Assembly (NCBI GenBank): GCA_900316965.1 | Contig: ONEY01000001.1 | Span: forward strand, 186,001 to 250,000 | Origin: an uncultured Bacteroidales bacterium | Lineage (GTDB): Bacteria > Bacteroidota > Bacteroidia > Bacteroidales > P3 | Length of the DNA stretch: 64,000 bases | Direction of reading: 5' to 3' | In this document: in pieces, positions 18,462 through 25,891 of the stretch | Position numbering within the stretch: position 1 is the first letter of the stretch | How the letters are laid out: each line of letters opens with the position of its first letter | Made by a program: the position numbers and the translations under genes | Notes under the pieces: model-generated | Seen by the model: the letters and a program-made list of their open reading frames with translations, nothing else | What the model was told of the DNA's origin: nothing | Databases searched by the model: none

Positions 18462-20729
18462 TCAAACTCGCAACACTTGCTCTACTCCTTCGAGAGCTCG
18501 GAGTCGTTCTAAAAGTGTGTCCAAATCGCTTAGATTATGGACATAAAGCATTATCAAACCCCTACCGACTCCCTCTGATGCCTCGATAGTTATTGCTCGC
18601 ATATTGAGATCCATCTCGTCGCTAATAATGCGCGTGATGTCTTGTAACAAACCTTTACGGTCTATCGCTGTGATTTTAACACCCGTGAGGAATGCTATCT
18701 TCTCGCCTGGCCGCCACCTAGTACGGACAATTCTATCCTCATGAGTCGACATTTCGTGTATCGCATTGGGACAGTTGGTCCTATGTACCATGATTTTCCC
18801 GTCGGTGACTATTCCTATCACTCTGTCGCCTTGTATAGGCTTGCAACATTGAGCGGGCTGGGCTTCGAGAATTTCATCGCTGTCGGTTAGGAAGGCCGAT
18901 GTGGTGTGTATCTTACCTCCGGAATCTTTCTCCTTTATTCCGGTTTCGCTATTATTCTGGAAAAGTGATTGGTCTTTGTTTAGAAACAGGAATTCAGGAG
19001 CTTGCGACGATAGATGGAAGCACTGGTTCATCGCCTCCTCTGTTATCAGGCCTGTGGAAATGCGATAATACAAGTCTATATCACTGTCACTGTTAAAATA
19101 CAGTTTAAGACGAGCCACACGATCATTAGAAAAGCGCAGTTTAGACTTTTTCAAGAATGCTCTCAATTTCTGCTCACCATCTTCTCTGTGGTTTTTCTTT
19201 TGATTGCGGACAGAGTCCTTGATATGCTCCTTGGCTCTGGATGTCTGCACCTCCTGAAGCCAATCCTCTGTGGGGTTGGTTTTCTGCGATGTGAGAATCT
19301 GTACCTGCTCTCCGCTATGCAAACGATAGCCTATGGGGACAACGCGTGCATTTACCTTTGCTCCTATACAATGGTCTCCAAGTTCGGTATGAATGGCATA
19401 TGCAAAGTCTAAAACGGTGCTTCGCGATGGCAGTTTTATCGTTTCACCTTTGGGAGTGAAAATGTATATCTCCTTGGTATACAAATTTTCCTTGAATTCC
19501 TCGACAAGGTCAAGTGCGTTTTTATTGGGATTTTCCAGAGAGGTGCGTATCTGCTGCAGCCATTCCTCCACAGGACTTTGCTTGACAGGCTCGTCGGGAT
19601 GGGACTCTTTGTATAGAAAATGAGCAGCCATACCCTTCTCTGCTATTCGGTCCATTCGTGTTGTTCTTATCTGAACCTCTACCCAACGGCCAATAGGCGA
19701 CATTACAGTGATATGCAGAGATTCGTATCCATTGTTTTTAGGAGTGCGAATCCAGTCGCGAAGACGTGAGGGTTGTGGTGGGAACATATTGGTAATGAGA
19801 GTATAAACCCTAAAACACTCTTCCGCCTCAATCTTGTGCGCCTCTGTTTCGGAAAGACCTTGTATCTGTGGCAAATCCAGAATTATTCGCATAGCGTAAA
19901 GGTCGAAGATTTCATCAAACGAAACCCCCTTGTTCTGCATTTTTTTCCAACAAGAATAGACCGACTTAACACGTGTTTTAATAGTATAGTGGAATCCGTT
20001 CTCGTCGAGCATATCCCGTATGGGAGCGGTAAAACAGGTCTTTAGTTTTCTCTCTGTGCCAATAGTTTTTCTTATCTTTTGGGCTATTTCAGCATACTTG
20101 TCTGGATTGGTATACTGCATAACCAGGTCGTCCAGCTCGGTCTTGATACCATAAAGACCCAGACGGTGAGCCAGAGGTATATATAGATACTGCGTCTCTG
20201 ACGATATGGCGAGCTTCTTGGTGTCTTTCATAGAACCAAGTGTACGCATATTGTGCAATCTGTCACACAGTTTGAGGAAGATGACATAGGCATCGTCGCA
20301 CATCGCCAAAAGGATTTTGCGATAATTTTCGGCTTGCGATGAAAAATCCTCGTTTTGCTCAGCAATCATCGATGCTTTGTCTATCTTGGTGACACCATCG
20401 ACTATCTTGGCAACACGATCACCAAAGATGGCTCGTATGCTGTCAAGAGTAAAATCGGTATCTTCCACCACATCGTGCAGCAAAGCGCAAACTGCGGCTA
20501 TTGTGCCCAAACCCACCTCCTTGACAGCGATGAGGGCCACTGCAAGGGGGTGGAATATATAGAGCTCACCCGATTTTCGACGAGTGTCCGCATGTTCAGT
20601 GCGAGCAATATTGAAAGCACTGAATATCTGCTTTTCTTCTTCTTCTGTGAGTGGATGATTGGCGCGACAAGCAGCGATTAGTTCGTCATACTTTTGCAAT
20701 ACCAGAGCATCCTCCGATTCTTCTTTCAT
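18462..20729 (-). CDS. spoT: Bifunctional (p)ppGpp synthetase/hydrolase, RelA/SpoT family
   Basis: 755 residues. The HD hydrolase domain has its metal residues (His60, HDxxED at His85-Asp90), so the enzyme should degrade ppGpp. The synthetase domain (about 235-370) has YSCWKKMQ, FDLYAMRII, GYESLHI and EVQIRTTRMD. A TGS domain (about 410-470, IYIFTPKGE) and a C-terminal ACT domain (about 680-755) follow; the zinc-finger/helical region between them is present in shortened form. A single long Rel/Spo enzyme of this type sets the stringent response in most Bacteroidota. The gene begins eight bases after the stop of recA and so is read from the recA promoter. Confidence 0.95.
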   Translation of the reverse strand: MKEESEDALVLQKYDELIAACRANHPLTEEEEKQIFSAFNIARTEHADTRRKSGELYIFHPLAVALIAVKEVGLGTIAAVCALLHDVVEDTDFTLDSIRAIFGDRVAKIVDGVTKIDKASMIAEQNEDFSSQAENYRKILLAMCDDAYVIFLKLCDRLHNMRTLGSMKDTKKLAISSETQYLYIPLAHRLGLYGIKTELDDLVMQYTNPDKYAEIAQKIRKTIGTERKLKTCFTAPIRDMLDENGFHYTIKTRVKSVYSCWKKMQNKGVSFDEIFDLYAMRIILDLPQIQGLSETEAHKIEAEECFRVYTLITNMFPPQPSRLRDWIRTPKNNGYESLHITVMSPIGRWVEVQIRTTRMDRIAEKGMAAHFLYKESHPDEPVKQSPVEEWLQQIRTSLENPNKNALDLVEEFKENLYTKEIYIFTPKGETIKLPSRSTVLDFAYAIHTELGDHCIGAKVNARVVPIGYRLHSGEQVQILTSQKTNPTEDWLQEVQTSRAKEHIKDSVRNQKKNHREDGEQKLRAFLKKSKLRFSNDRVARLKLYFNSDSDIDLYYRISTGLITEEAMNQCFHLSSQAPEFLFLNKDQSLFQNNSETGIKEKDSGGKIHTTSAFLTDSDEILEAQPAQCCKPIQGDRVIGIVTDGKIMVHRTNCPNAIHEMSTHEDRIVRTRWRPGEKIAFLTGVKITAIDRKGLLQDITRIISDEMDLNMRAITIEASEGVGRGLIMLYVHNLSDLDTLLERLRALEGVEQVLRV

Positions 20730-20737
20730 AGAACTAC

Positions 20738-21772
20738 TTAAATATTCTCTGCCTGCTGTTCATGGAGAGCTAGACGGATTTGCTGCTCTAGCTCATAGCT
20801 GAGCTCGGGATTGTCGCGCAACAGCGACTTGACTCCTTCTCGACCTTGAGCCAACTTGCTTTCTCCATAGCTGAACCATGAGCCGCTTTTCTTAATGATG
20901 CCTGTCTCAACACCCAAATCTATGATCTCGCCTGTCTTGGAGATTCCCTCACCAAACATGAGGTCAAACTCACAAACACGGAAAGGTGGAGCCACTTTAT
21001 TTTTAACAACTTTCACTTTGACGCGGTTGCCAATATTCTGGTCTCCATCCTTAATGGCTTGGGTGCGACGAATATCAAGACGTACCGAGGCATAAAATTT
21101 CAAAGCATTACCACCTGTCGTTGTCTCTGGATTGCCAAACATGACACCAATTTTTTCACGCAACTGGTTGATAAAAATGCAGCAACATCCTGTTTTACTA
21201 ATAGTAGATGTCATCTTGCGAAGTGCCTGCGACATCAGTCTCGCATGAAGTCCTACCTTTGAATCTCCCATCTCTCCATCTATTTCGGCCTTGGGTGTCA
21301 ATGCAGCAACCGAGTCGATTACAATGATATCGATGGCACCGGATCGAATCAGGTTGTCTGCTATCTCCAAAGCTTGCTCTCCATTATCAGGCTGGGAAAC
21401 AAGCAAGTTGTCAATATCAACACCAAGCTTCCTTGCATAGACGGGGTCGAAAGCATGCTCGGCATCAATAAAAGCTGCTATTCCGCCTTTTTTCTGGCTT
21501 TCTGCTATAGCATGAATGGCCAACGTCGTTTTACCCGACGATTCCGGACCATATATTTCGATAATCCTACCCTTGGGGAATCCGCCGATACCAAGGGCTG
21601 TATCAAGACTGATAGATCCGGTCGATATTGCCTCATAGGTCTCGTCTGGTCTATCGCCTAGCTTCATTATCGATCCCTTGCCATAGCTCTTCTCAATCTT
21701 GTCTAGTGTACTTTGAAGAATTTTCAATTTCTCAAGTTTCGTTGCATCTACTTCGTTCTGTTCTTTTGCCAT
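20738..21772 (-). CDS. recA: Recombinase A
   Basis: 344 residues from the ATG at 21772 (an in-frame TTG three codons earlier is less likely). Walker [10 protein letters not shown] at residues 75-83, the Walker B strand [10 protein letters not shown], the L1 loop [18 protein letters not shown] and L2 loop region [22 protein letters not shown]. RecA forms filaments on single-stranded DNA for strand exchange and LexA/UmuD-type self-cleavage. spoT follows eight bases downstream on the same strand, an uncommon pairing. A TATATTTG promoter element lies upstream. Confidence 0.98.
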   Translation of the reverse strand: MAKEQNEVDATKLEKLKILQSTLDKIEKSYGKGSIMKLGDRPDETYEAISTGSISLDTALGIGGFPKGRIIEIYGPESSGKTTLAIHAIAESQKKGGIAAFIDAEHAFDPVYARKLGVDIDNLLVSQPDNGEQALEIADNLIRSGAIDIIVIDSVAALTPKAEIDGEMGDSKVGLHARLMSQALRKMTSTISKTGCCCIFINQLREKIGVMFGNPETTTGGNALKFYASVRLDIRRTQAIKDGDQNIGNRVKVKVVKNKVAPPFRVCEFDLMFGEGISKTGEIIDLGVETGIIKKSGSWFSYGESKLAQGREGVKSLLRDNPELSYELEQQIRLALHEQQAENI

Positions 21773-21829
21773 AATTATCAATTATTTGATTATTTATATT
21801 ATTGTTTACTGTTTCTTTTTTGGGAACTA

Positions 21830-21837
21830 CAAATATA
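21830..21837 (-). promoter_or_regulatory. Probable -7 element of the recA-spoT promoter
   Basis: TATATTTG on the minus strand matches TAnnTTTG. No TTTG is seen at the proper distance upstream, so only the -7 element is supported. Predicted leader about 50 bases. No SOS-type palindrome was recognised. Confidence 0.45.
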
Positions 21838-22081
21838 CACATTTTTTTTGTTTTTTCACCTCATAGCAAAGAAAATCTAATCGCTATATATAAATCTCTC
21901 ATTTGATTTATTATATAGCATTTTTTCAATGCTTTTTTTCATCGTCTTATCTTCCATTCAAATCAAGAAAACCATCTAATCAATTGTATTGTCATCTCAA
22001 TCTTATGACAAAAATATAAATTGGTTTCCAGTAAATTACAACAACATACTGATAAAAATTTAATAATCAAAAAATTATTTG

Positions 22082-22089
22082 TATCTTTG
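22082..22089 (+). promoter_or_regulatory. Probable -7 element for the aminotransferase gene
   Basis: TATCTTTG matches TAnnTTTG; the -33 region is AT-rich without a clear TTTG. Transcription would begin near 22095, right at the 5' arm of the inverted repeat 22096-22157. The rest of the 419-base gap between recA and this gene (21773-22191) is AT-rich with nothing further recognised. Confidence 0.5.
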
Positions 22090-22095
22090 CATTTC

Positions 22096-22157
22096 CTTTC
22101 ACAGTTTCATAACTCTCTAAAACATAGTTTTGTTTTGAATTAAATGTACTGTGAAAG
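22096..22157 (+). repeat. Inverted repeat at the 5' end of the aminotransferase mRNA
   Basis: CTTTCACAGT (22096-22105) and ACTGTGAAAG (22148-22157) are perfect 10-base complements separated by 42 bases. If transcription starts where the -7 element predicts, the mRNA begins with this stem-loop, which could protect the 5' end or be an operator in DNA. Confidence 0.6.
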
Positions 22158-22191
22158 TATGATTTCTTAAACCCATAAACAAAAAGATACC

Positions 22192-23394
22192 ATGGAGATT
22201 TTATCACAGAGAATACTCAATATGGCTGAGTCCGAGACCCTGGCCATGACTGCAAAAGCCCGCGAACTCAAAGCTCAAGGCAAAGACGTCATTAGCCTTA
22301 GCATTGGCGAGCCTGATTTCAACACTCCCGAAATCGTTAAGCAAGCCGCCAAAAAAGCTATCGACGACAACTTTACTCACTACCCTCCTGTACCTGGCTA
22401 CCCTGATCTTCGTGAAGCTATTTGCGAAAAATTCCGTCGCGACAACAATCTGGAATTCAAACCCGAACAAATTGTCGTCAGCACCGGCGCCAAACAAAGC
22501 CTCTATCAAGTAGTGCAATGCCTTATCAACCCCGGCGACGAAGTCATCATTCCCACCCCATTCTGGGTTAGCTACAAAGAATTCGTCCGCCTCGCCGAAG
22601 GCAAATGTGTGTTCGTTAAAACAAAATTGGAAAACGACTTCAAAGTAACTCCCGAACAACTTGAGGCCGCCATTACTCCTCGCACAAAACTCATCATGTT
22701 CTCTTCGCCAAGCAACCCCACTGGTATGCTCTACACCAAAGAAGAACTCAGAGGTATTGCCAACGTCATCGCCAAACATGACAACCTCTTCGTTATGGCC
22801 GACGAAATTTACGAGCACATCAACTTTGTTGGCAAACACGAAAGCATTGCACAGTTCCCTGAGGTTAAAGACCGTGTCATCACCGTCAATGGTGTCGCCA
22901 AGGGCTTCGCAATGACTGGTTGGCGTATCGGTTTCATCGCCGCTCCTACTGTCATCGCCAAAGCCGCCAACAAATTACAAGGTCAGGTAACCTCCGCCAC
23001 TTGCAGTATCGCACAAAAAGCCACTGTTTGCGCCATGCTTATGGACCCCTCTACCAGCGAAGATATTATCAACATGCGCAACATTTTCCAAAAACGCCGC
23101 GACATGGTTTACAAACTTCTTTGCGACATCCCCGGTCTTAAAGTCCGCCTGCCTCAAGGTGCATTCTATTTCTTCCCTGAAGTCAGTTCATACTACGGCA
23201 AAAGCTTTAATGGCAAAAAAATCGAGAATAGCACCGATATGGCTTTCTACCTTCTCAACGAGGCAAACGTTGCCACTGTCATGGGCTCCGCCTTCGGCGA
23301 CGACAGCTGCATCCGCCTGAGTTATGCCACCAGCGAAGACCTCCTGGTCGAAGCCATTAGACGCATCAAAGAAGCTCTGTCGAAACTCCAATAA
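22192..23394 (+). CDS. aspC: Aspartate aminotransferase, class I (subgroup I-gamma/Ib type)
   Basis: 400 residues. PLP-dependent transfer of an amino group between aspartate and 2-oxoglutarate (often also prephenate or aromatic substrates in this subgroup). Features: SIGEPDFNTP near the N-terminus, SPSNPTGMLY, MADEIYEHI, the PLP lysine Lys237 in NGVAKGFAMTGWRIGF, and the substrate arginine near CIRLSYATS at the C-terminus. The coding strand is strongly biased to C over G at third positions, suggesting high expression. It stands alone between its own promoter and a strong terminator. Confidence 0.93.
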   Translation: MEILSQRILNMAESETLAMTAKARELKAQGKDVISLSIGEPDFNTPEIVKQAAKKAIDDNFTHYPPVPGYPDLREAICEKFRRDNNLEFKPEQIVVSTGAKQSLYQVVQCLINPGDEVIIPTPFWVSYKEFVRLAEGKCVFVKTKLENDFKVTPEQLEAAITPRTKLIMFSSPSNPTGMLYTKEELRGIANVIAKHDNLFVMADEIYEHINFVGKHESIAQFPEVKDRVITVNGVAKGFAMTGWRIGFIAAPTVIAKAANKLQGQVTSATCSIAQKATVCAMLMDPSTSEDIINMRNIFQKRRDMVYKLLCDIPGLKVRLPQGAFYFFPEVSSYYGKSFNGKKIENSTDMAFYLLNEANVATVMGSAFGDDSCIRLSYATSEDLLVEAIRRIKEALSKLQ

Positions 23395-23478
23395 CAACCC
23401 CCTTCATCTAGGTGAACTCTAATAATTCAATATCGAATATTCAACAACAAGCGCTTTAGAGCCAACCTCTAAATATTC

Positions 23479-23516
23479 AAAATCCCCTGTGTTTTATCTC
23501 AGGGGATTTTTTATTA
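23479..23516 (+). terminator. Terminator after the aminotransferase gene
   Basis: Perfect 11-bp stem AAAATCCCCTG (23479-23489) with CAGGGGATTTT (23500-23510), 10-base loop, followed by TTATT. Confidence 0.85.
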
Positions 23517-23920
23517 TTTCCATCTTAAAACTCCAAATCCTTAGTTTTGCTTTATGGTCTTATATATTGGAATGTCATTATAATGACCGATTTGGCTACA
23601 AAGTAATGAAAAAAAGACGAGAACCTGTTCCACGCAATCCCATTCAAAAAAAACCTCATTTTCATAAAAAAATCCACTTTGCGGGCATTTTTCACCTCTC
23701 CAAATCAACTTTTCGTCATCAAAAACTCATTTTTCATTCACTCTCTTTTTGCCAAAAAGCACTACTTTTTGCTCAAAAATCATCCTACTTTCCCCGACCC
23801 AAATCCTCTTTTCCATCTCTCAAAGCACATTAATAGCTTATACGCAAAACAACACACCAAAACATTATCGTCTGATTTCCAAACCATAACAATCACCCCC
23901 GCCAGATTATCTCAGAAAAA

Positions 23921-24061
23921 GCGTTACAGTGTGACAGTTGTGACAGTTCGTTTTTCAATGTTGAAAAACTCAAACTAAACTTTTATATTTATATATATAT
24001 AAATATAAAGATTCTTTTTGAGGTTTCGTATACCCTATTTTTAACTGTCACACTGTAACGC
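23921..24061. repeat. Nested inverted repeat, cruciform-like
   Basis: Outer arms GCGTTACAGTGTGACAGTT (23921-23939) and its exact complement (24043-24061), 19 bases each. Inside are a perfect 28-base AT palindrome (23982-24009, centre TATATATATA) and a small hairpin TTTTTCAA-TG-TTGAAAAA (23951-23968). Each outer arm continues into a short direct repeat: GTGACAGTT is repeated after the left arm, CTGTAACG after the right arm. The centres of the outer and AT palindromes nearly coincide. Function not known. Confidence 0.8.
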
Positions 24062-24287
24062 TGTAACGCATATCGATGTATTTTCTATTTATTTTACTGA
24101 TTATCATACATTTTGATATATTTCCCTACTTCACTGGGCTACTTTTTGTGCATTTTTACACAAAAAAGATGCCGAAAAGTACTCTCCGCCTCCCAAGGAA
24201 TAGCAAATATTAAAATTTTATATCATTGCCACACAACAACTTGCAAATTATTTTCGTCACCATTCGTAGACCGCAACACCGTCGTCG

Positions 24288-24295
24288 TACTTTTG
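24288..24295 (+). promoter_or_regulatory. Orphan promoter-like -7 element
   Basis: TACTTTTG fits TAnnTTTG but no gene follows on the plus strand for about 770 bases. Could be a relic promoter of a lost gene, or drive a small RNA. Confidence 0.35.
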
Positions 24296-24336
24296 CATCG
24301 TCTTCAATCAACAACCCCAACCTCCCATGCCACTCC

Positions 24337-24358
24337 GATAGTACTTAGATAGTACTTA
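24337..24358. repeat. 11-base tandem repeat, two copies
   Basis: GATAGTACTTA at 24337-24347 and again, identical, at 24348-24358. An 11-base period is one DNA helical turn, as for paired protein-binding sites. Confidence 0.6.
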
Positions 24359-24894
24359 TGTATCAAAAAAACATAGTTAACGTTAAGCCCAATAATCAAA
24401 CCATAACCTCTAACCCAATATAAAAAGCCTTTCCTCTAACACCACCCATCCCTTCCTCTTCCATATCCCCATCATAACCGCCCCCAATTTCCTACCCCTC
24501 GAGTTCTTTGACATACTGTTTCCCATCAACACCACTCGGTCGTTACAATTCATGTCCAATTTGAAGTTGTTTTAAAGCAGATTGGCCACATCGCAAATGA
24601 ATGTTTCAAAAGCATGAGCATAAATAGCTCGCTTACCATCACGCAGGCAAAATCAGACAACGCTGACGTCAACGAAGTTAAGGCGTAGCGAGGTGCAAAC
24701 TCAACCGAAGCGAGTATAACTGATTTGCACGTGGCAAATCATGACAAGGATGTGAAAAAGATGCAGCAAAAAATTCTGATATTTCACATTATGAATTTTA
24801 AAACCAAGTTGTCGGCCTAATGACCTATTTGTGGTTAAATAACAAATTCTAAACCATCCGAGAATAGCAATAAAAAAACATTGAAAAAGTATTT

Positions 24895-24925
24895 TTTGCC
24901 GTATCAACTATTCTTAGTATTTTTG
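24895..24925 (+). promoter_or_regulatory. Bacteroidota-type promoter for cutC
   Basis: TTTG (24895-24898), 19 bases, TATTTTTG (24918-24925): a full consensus match. Transcription from about 24931 gives a leader of about 130 bases and rules out protein starts upstream of it (an in-frame ATG at 24881). Confidence 0.75.
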
Positions 24926-25060
24926 CATCAAAATAAACAACAAAACAAAGACAATCAATACCAAAATAACAATTCAATACTCTACCAACGCATTATAACT
25001 CCAATACTATACCCCACCCCACCTCAAAAAAAAACTTTAACAATAAACAAAAGCTTTGAT

Positions 25061-25741
25061 ATGCAAGTAGAAATATGTTGCAACTCTGTATTATCTGCCA
25101 GAAACGCAAAACTGGGAGGTGCCTATCGCATCGAACTATGCCAAGCTTTAAATGAAGGAGGAACAACTCCTTCGGCTGCCGCCATTGAATATTGCGTCAA
25201 AAATCTTAATCTGCAAACACGAGTACTTATCCGTCCGCGTTCTGGCAATTTCGTATATGACAATGAGGATTTTAAAATCATTCTTTCCGACATACAACAT
25301 GCCCATAAGCTTGGTGCGCACGCCGTTGTGTTTGGCTTCCTAACTCCCAATGGTGACATCGATATTGAAAAAACTCGCATCGCTGTGGAAACTGCCGATG
25401 GTATGGATACAACTTTCCACCGCGCCTTCGACGAATGCCGTAACCCTAAAGAAGCCCTTGAGCAGGTCATAGATTGCGGCTGCTCTAAATTGTTGACATC
25501 GGGTTGTATGCCCTCAGCCGAAAAGGGAATACCTATGCTACGAGAACTGGTAATCCAAGCCAATGGAAGAATTGGAATAATAGCTGCTGCAGGTATAACT
25601 CCTCAAAATGTGTCACTAATTGTCAATGAAACCAAAGTAGGGCAAATACATGCTAGTTGCAAAAAAACAATTGATAACATGGTTGTTACCGACACGGATA
25701 CTGTTCGAGACTTATTCAATCTAACCAACTTGATAGACTAA
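25061..25741 (+). CDS. cutC: CutC-family TIM-barrel protein
   Basis: 226 residues from the ATG at 25061. The family N-terminus (MQVEICCNSVLSA) starts here; the frame is open for 60 further codons upstream but that part is N/Q/K-rich, matches nothing and overlaps the promoter. Conserved stretches: RIELCQALNEGGTTPS, VLIRPRSGNF, HRAFDECRNP, LLTSGC and GIIAAAGI. CutC was first linked to copper tolerance in E. coli, but this role has been questioned and the true function is unsettled; a hydrolase or isomerase acting on a sugar-like ligand is possible. No metal-transport gene is nearby. Confidence 0.9.
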   Translation: MQVEICCNSVLSARNAKLGGAYRIELCQALNEGGTTPSAAAIEYCVKNLNLQTRVLIRPRSGNFVYDNEDFKIILSDIQHAHKLGAHAVVFGFLTPNGDIDIEKTRIAVETADGMDTTFHRAFDECRNPKEALEQVIDCGCSKLLTSGCMPSAEKGIPMLRELVIQANGRIGIIAAAGITPQNVSLIVNETKVGQIHASCKKTIDNMVVTDTDTVRDLFNLTNLID

Positions 25742-25786
25742 TTATTGTTCTTTTTATCATAAAAAATCTATTTCATTTTGTTTAAT

Positions 25787-25794
25787 TACATTTG
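25787..25794 (+). promoter_or_regulatory. Probable -7 element for the transglutaminase-like gene
   Basis: TACATTTG fits TAnnTTTG, about 98 bases before the ATG; no TTTG is seen at the normal distance upstream. Confidence 0.35.
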
Positions 25795-25891
25795 ATTATT
25801 ATACACCACAAACAACCTTAGAATAAACAAATTAACATCAATCGAATCATTTCAATTATTTAACCAATATTTTATTTATAACATAAACAAT

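Larger units (their letters stand above)
23517..24880 (+). other. Gene-poor island between the aminotransferase and cutC
   Basis: About 1.4 kb without a convincing gene. Short open frames here (for example 23489-23833 on the plus strand and 24701-24907 on the minus strand) are rich in F, S, K and H, have no recognisable motif and overlap terminators or repeats. The stretch does hold structure: a nested inverted repeat (23921-24061), a promoter-like TACTTTTG at 24288-24295 without a gene, an 11-base tandem repeat (24337-24358), a C-rich run at about 24410-24530, and a 19-base inverted repeat GATTTGC-ACGTG-GCAAATC (24722-24740). This resembles what is left of, or a landing site for, a mobile or horizontally acquired module, but no recombinase is present. 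Confidence 0.6.

Noticed and set aside
23489..23833. 114-residue open frame after the aminotransferase terminator
   Set aside because: Begins inside the terminator, low-complexity F/S/K/H content, no motif, no promoter at proper distance.
24340..24356. 17-mer AGTACTTAGATAGTACT shared with 47959-47975 inside the deacylase gene
   Set aside because: The second copy is in coding sequence, the word is low-complexity (AGTACT twice), and chance of one such match in the window is not small.
24701..24907. 68-residue minus-strand open frame
   Set aside because: Overlaps the cutC promoter and a palindrome; hydrophobic with no recognisable domain.
24881..25060. N-terminal extension of CutC by 60 residues
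   Set aside because: The cutC promoter lies within it, and the extra residues are N/Q/K-rich and unlike the family.
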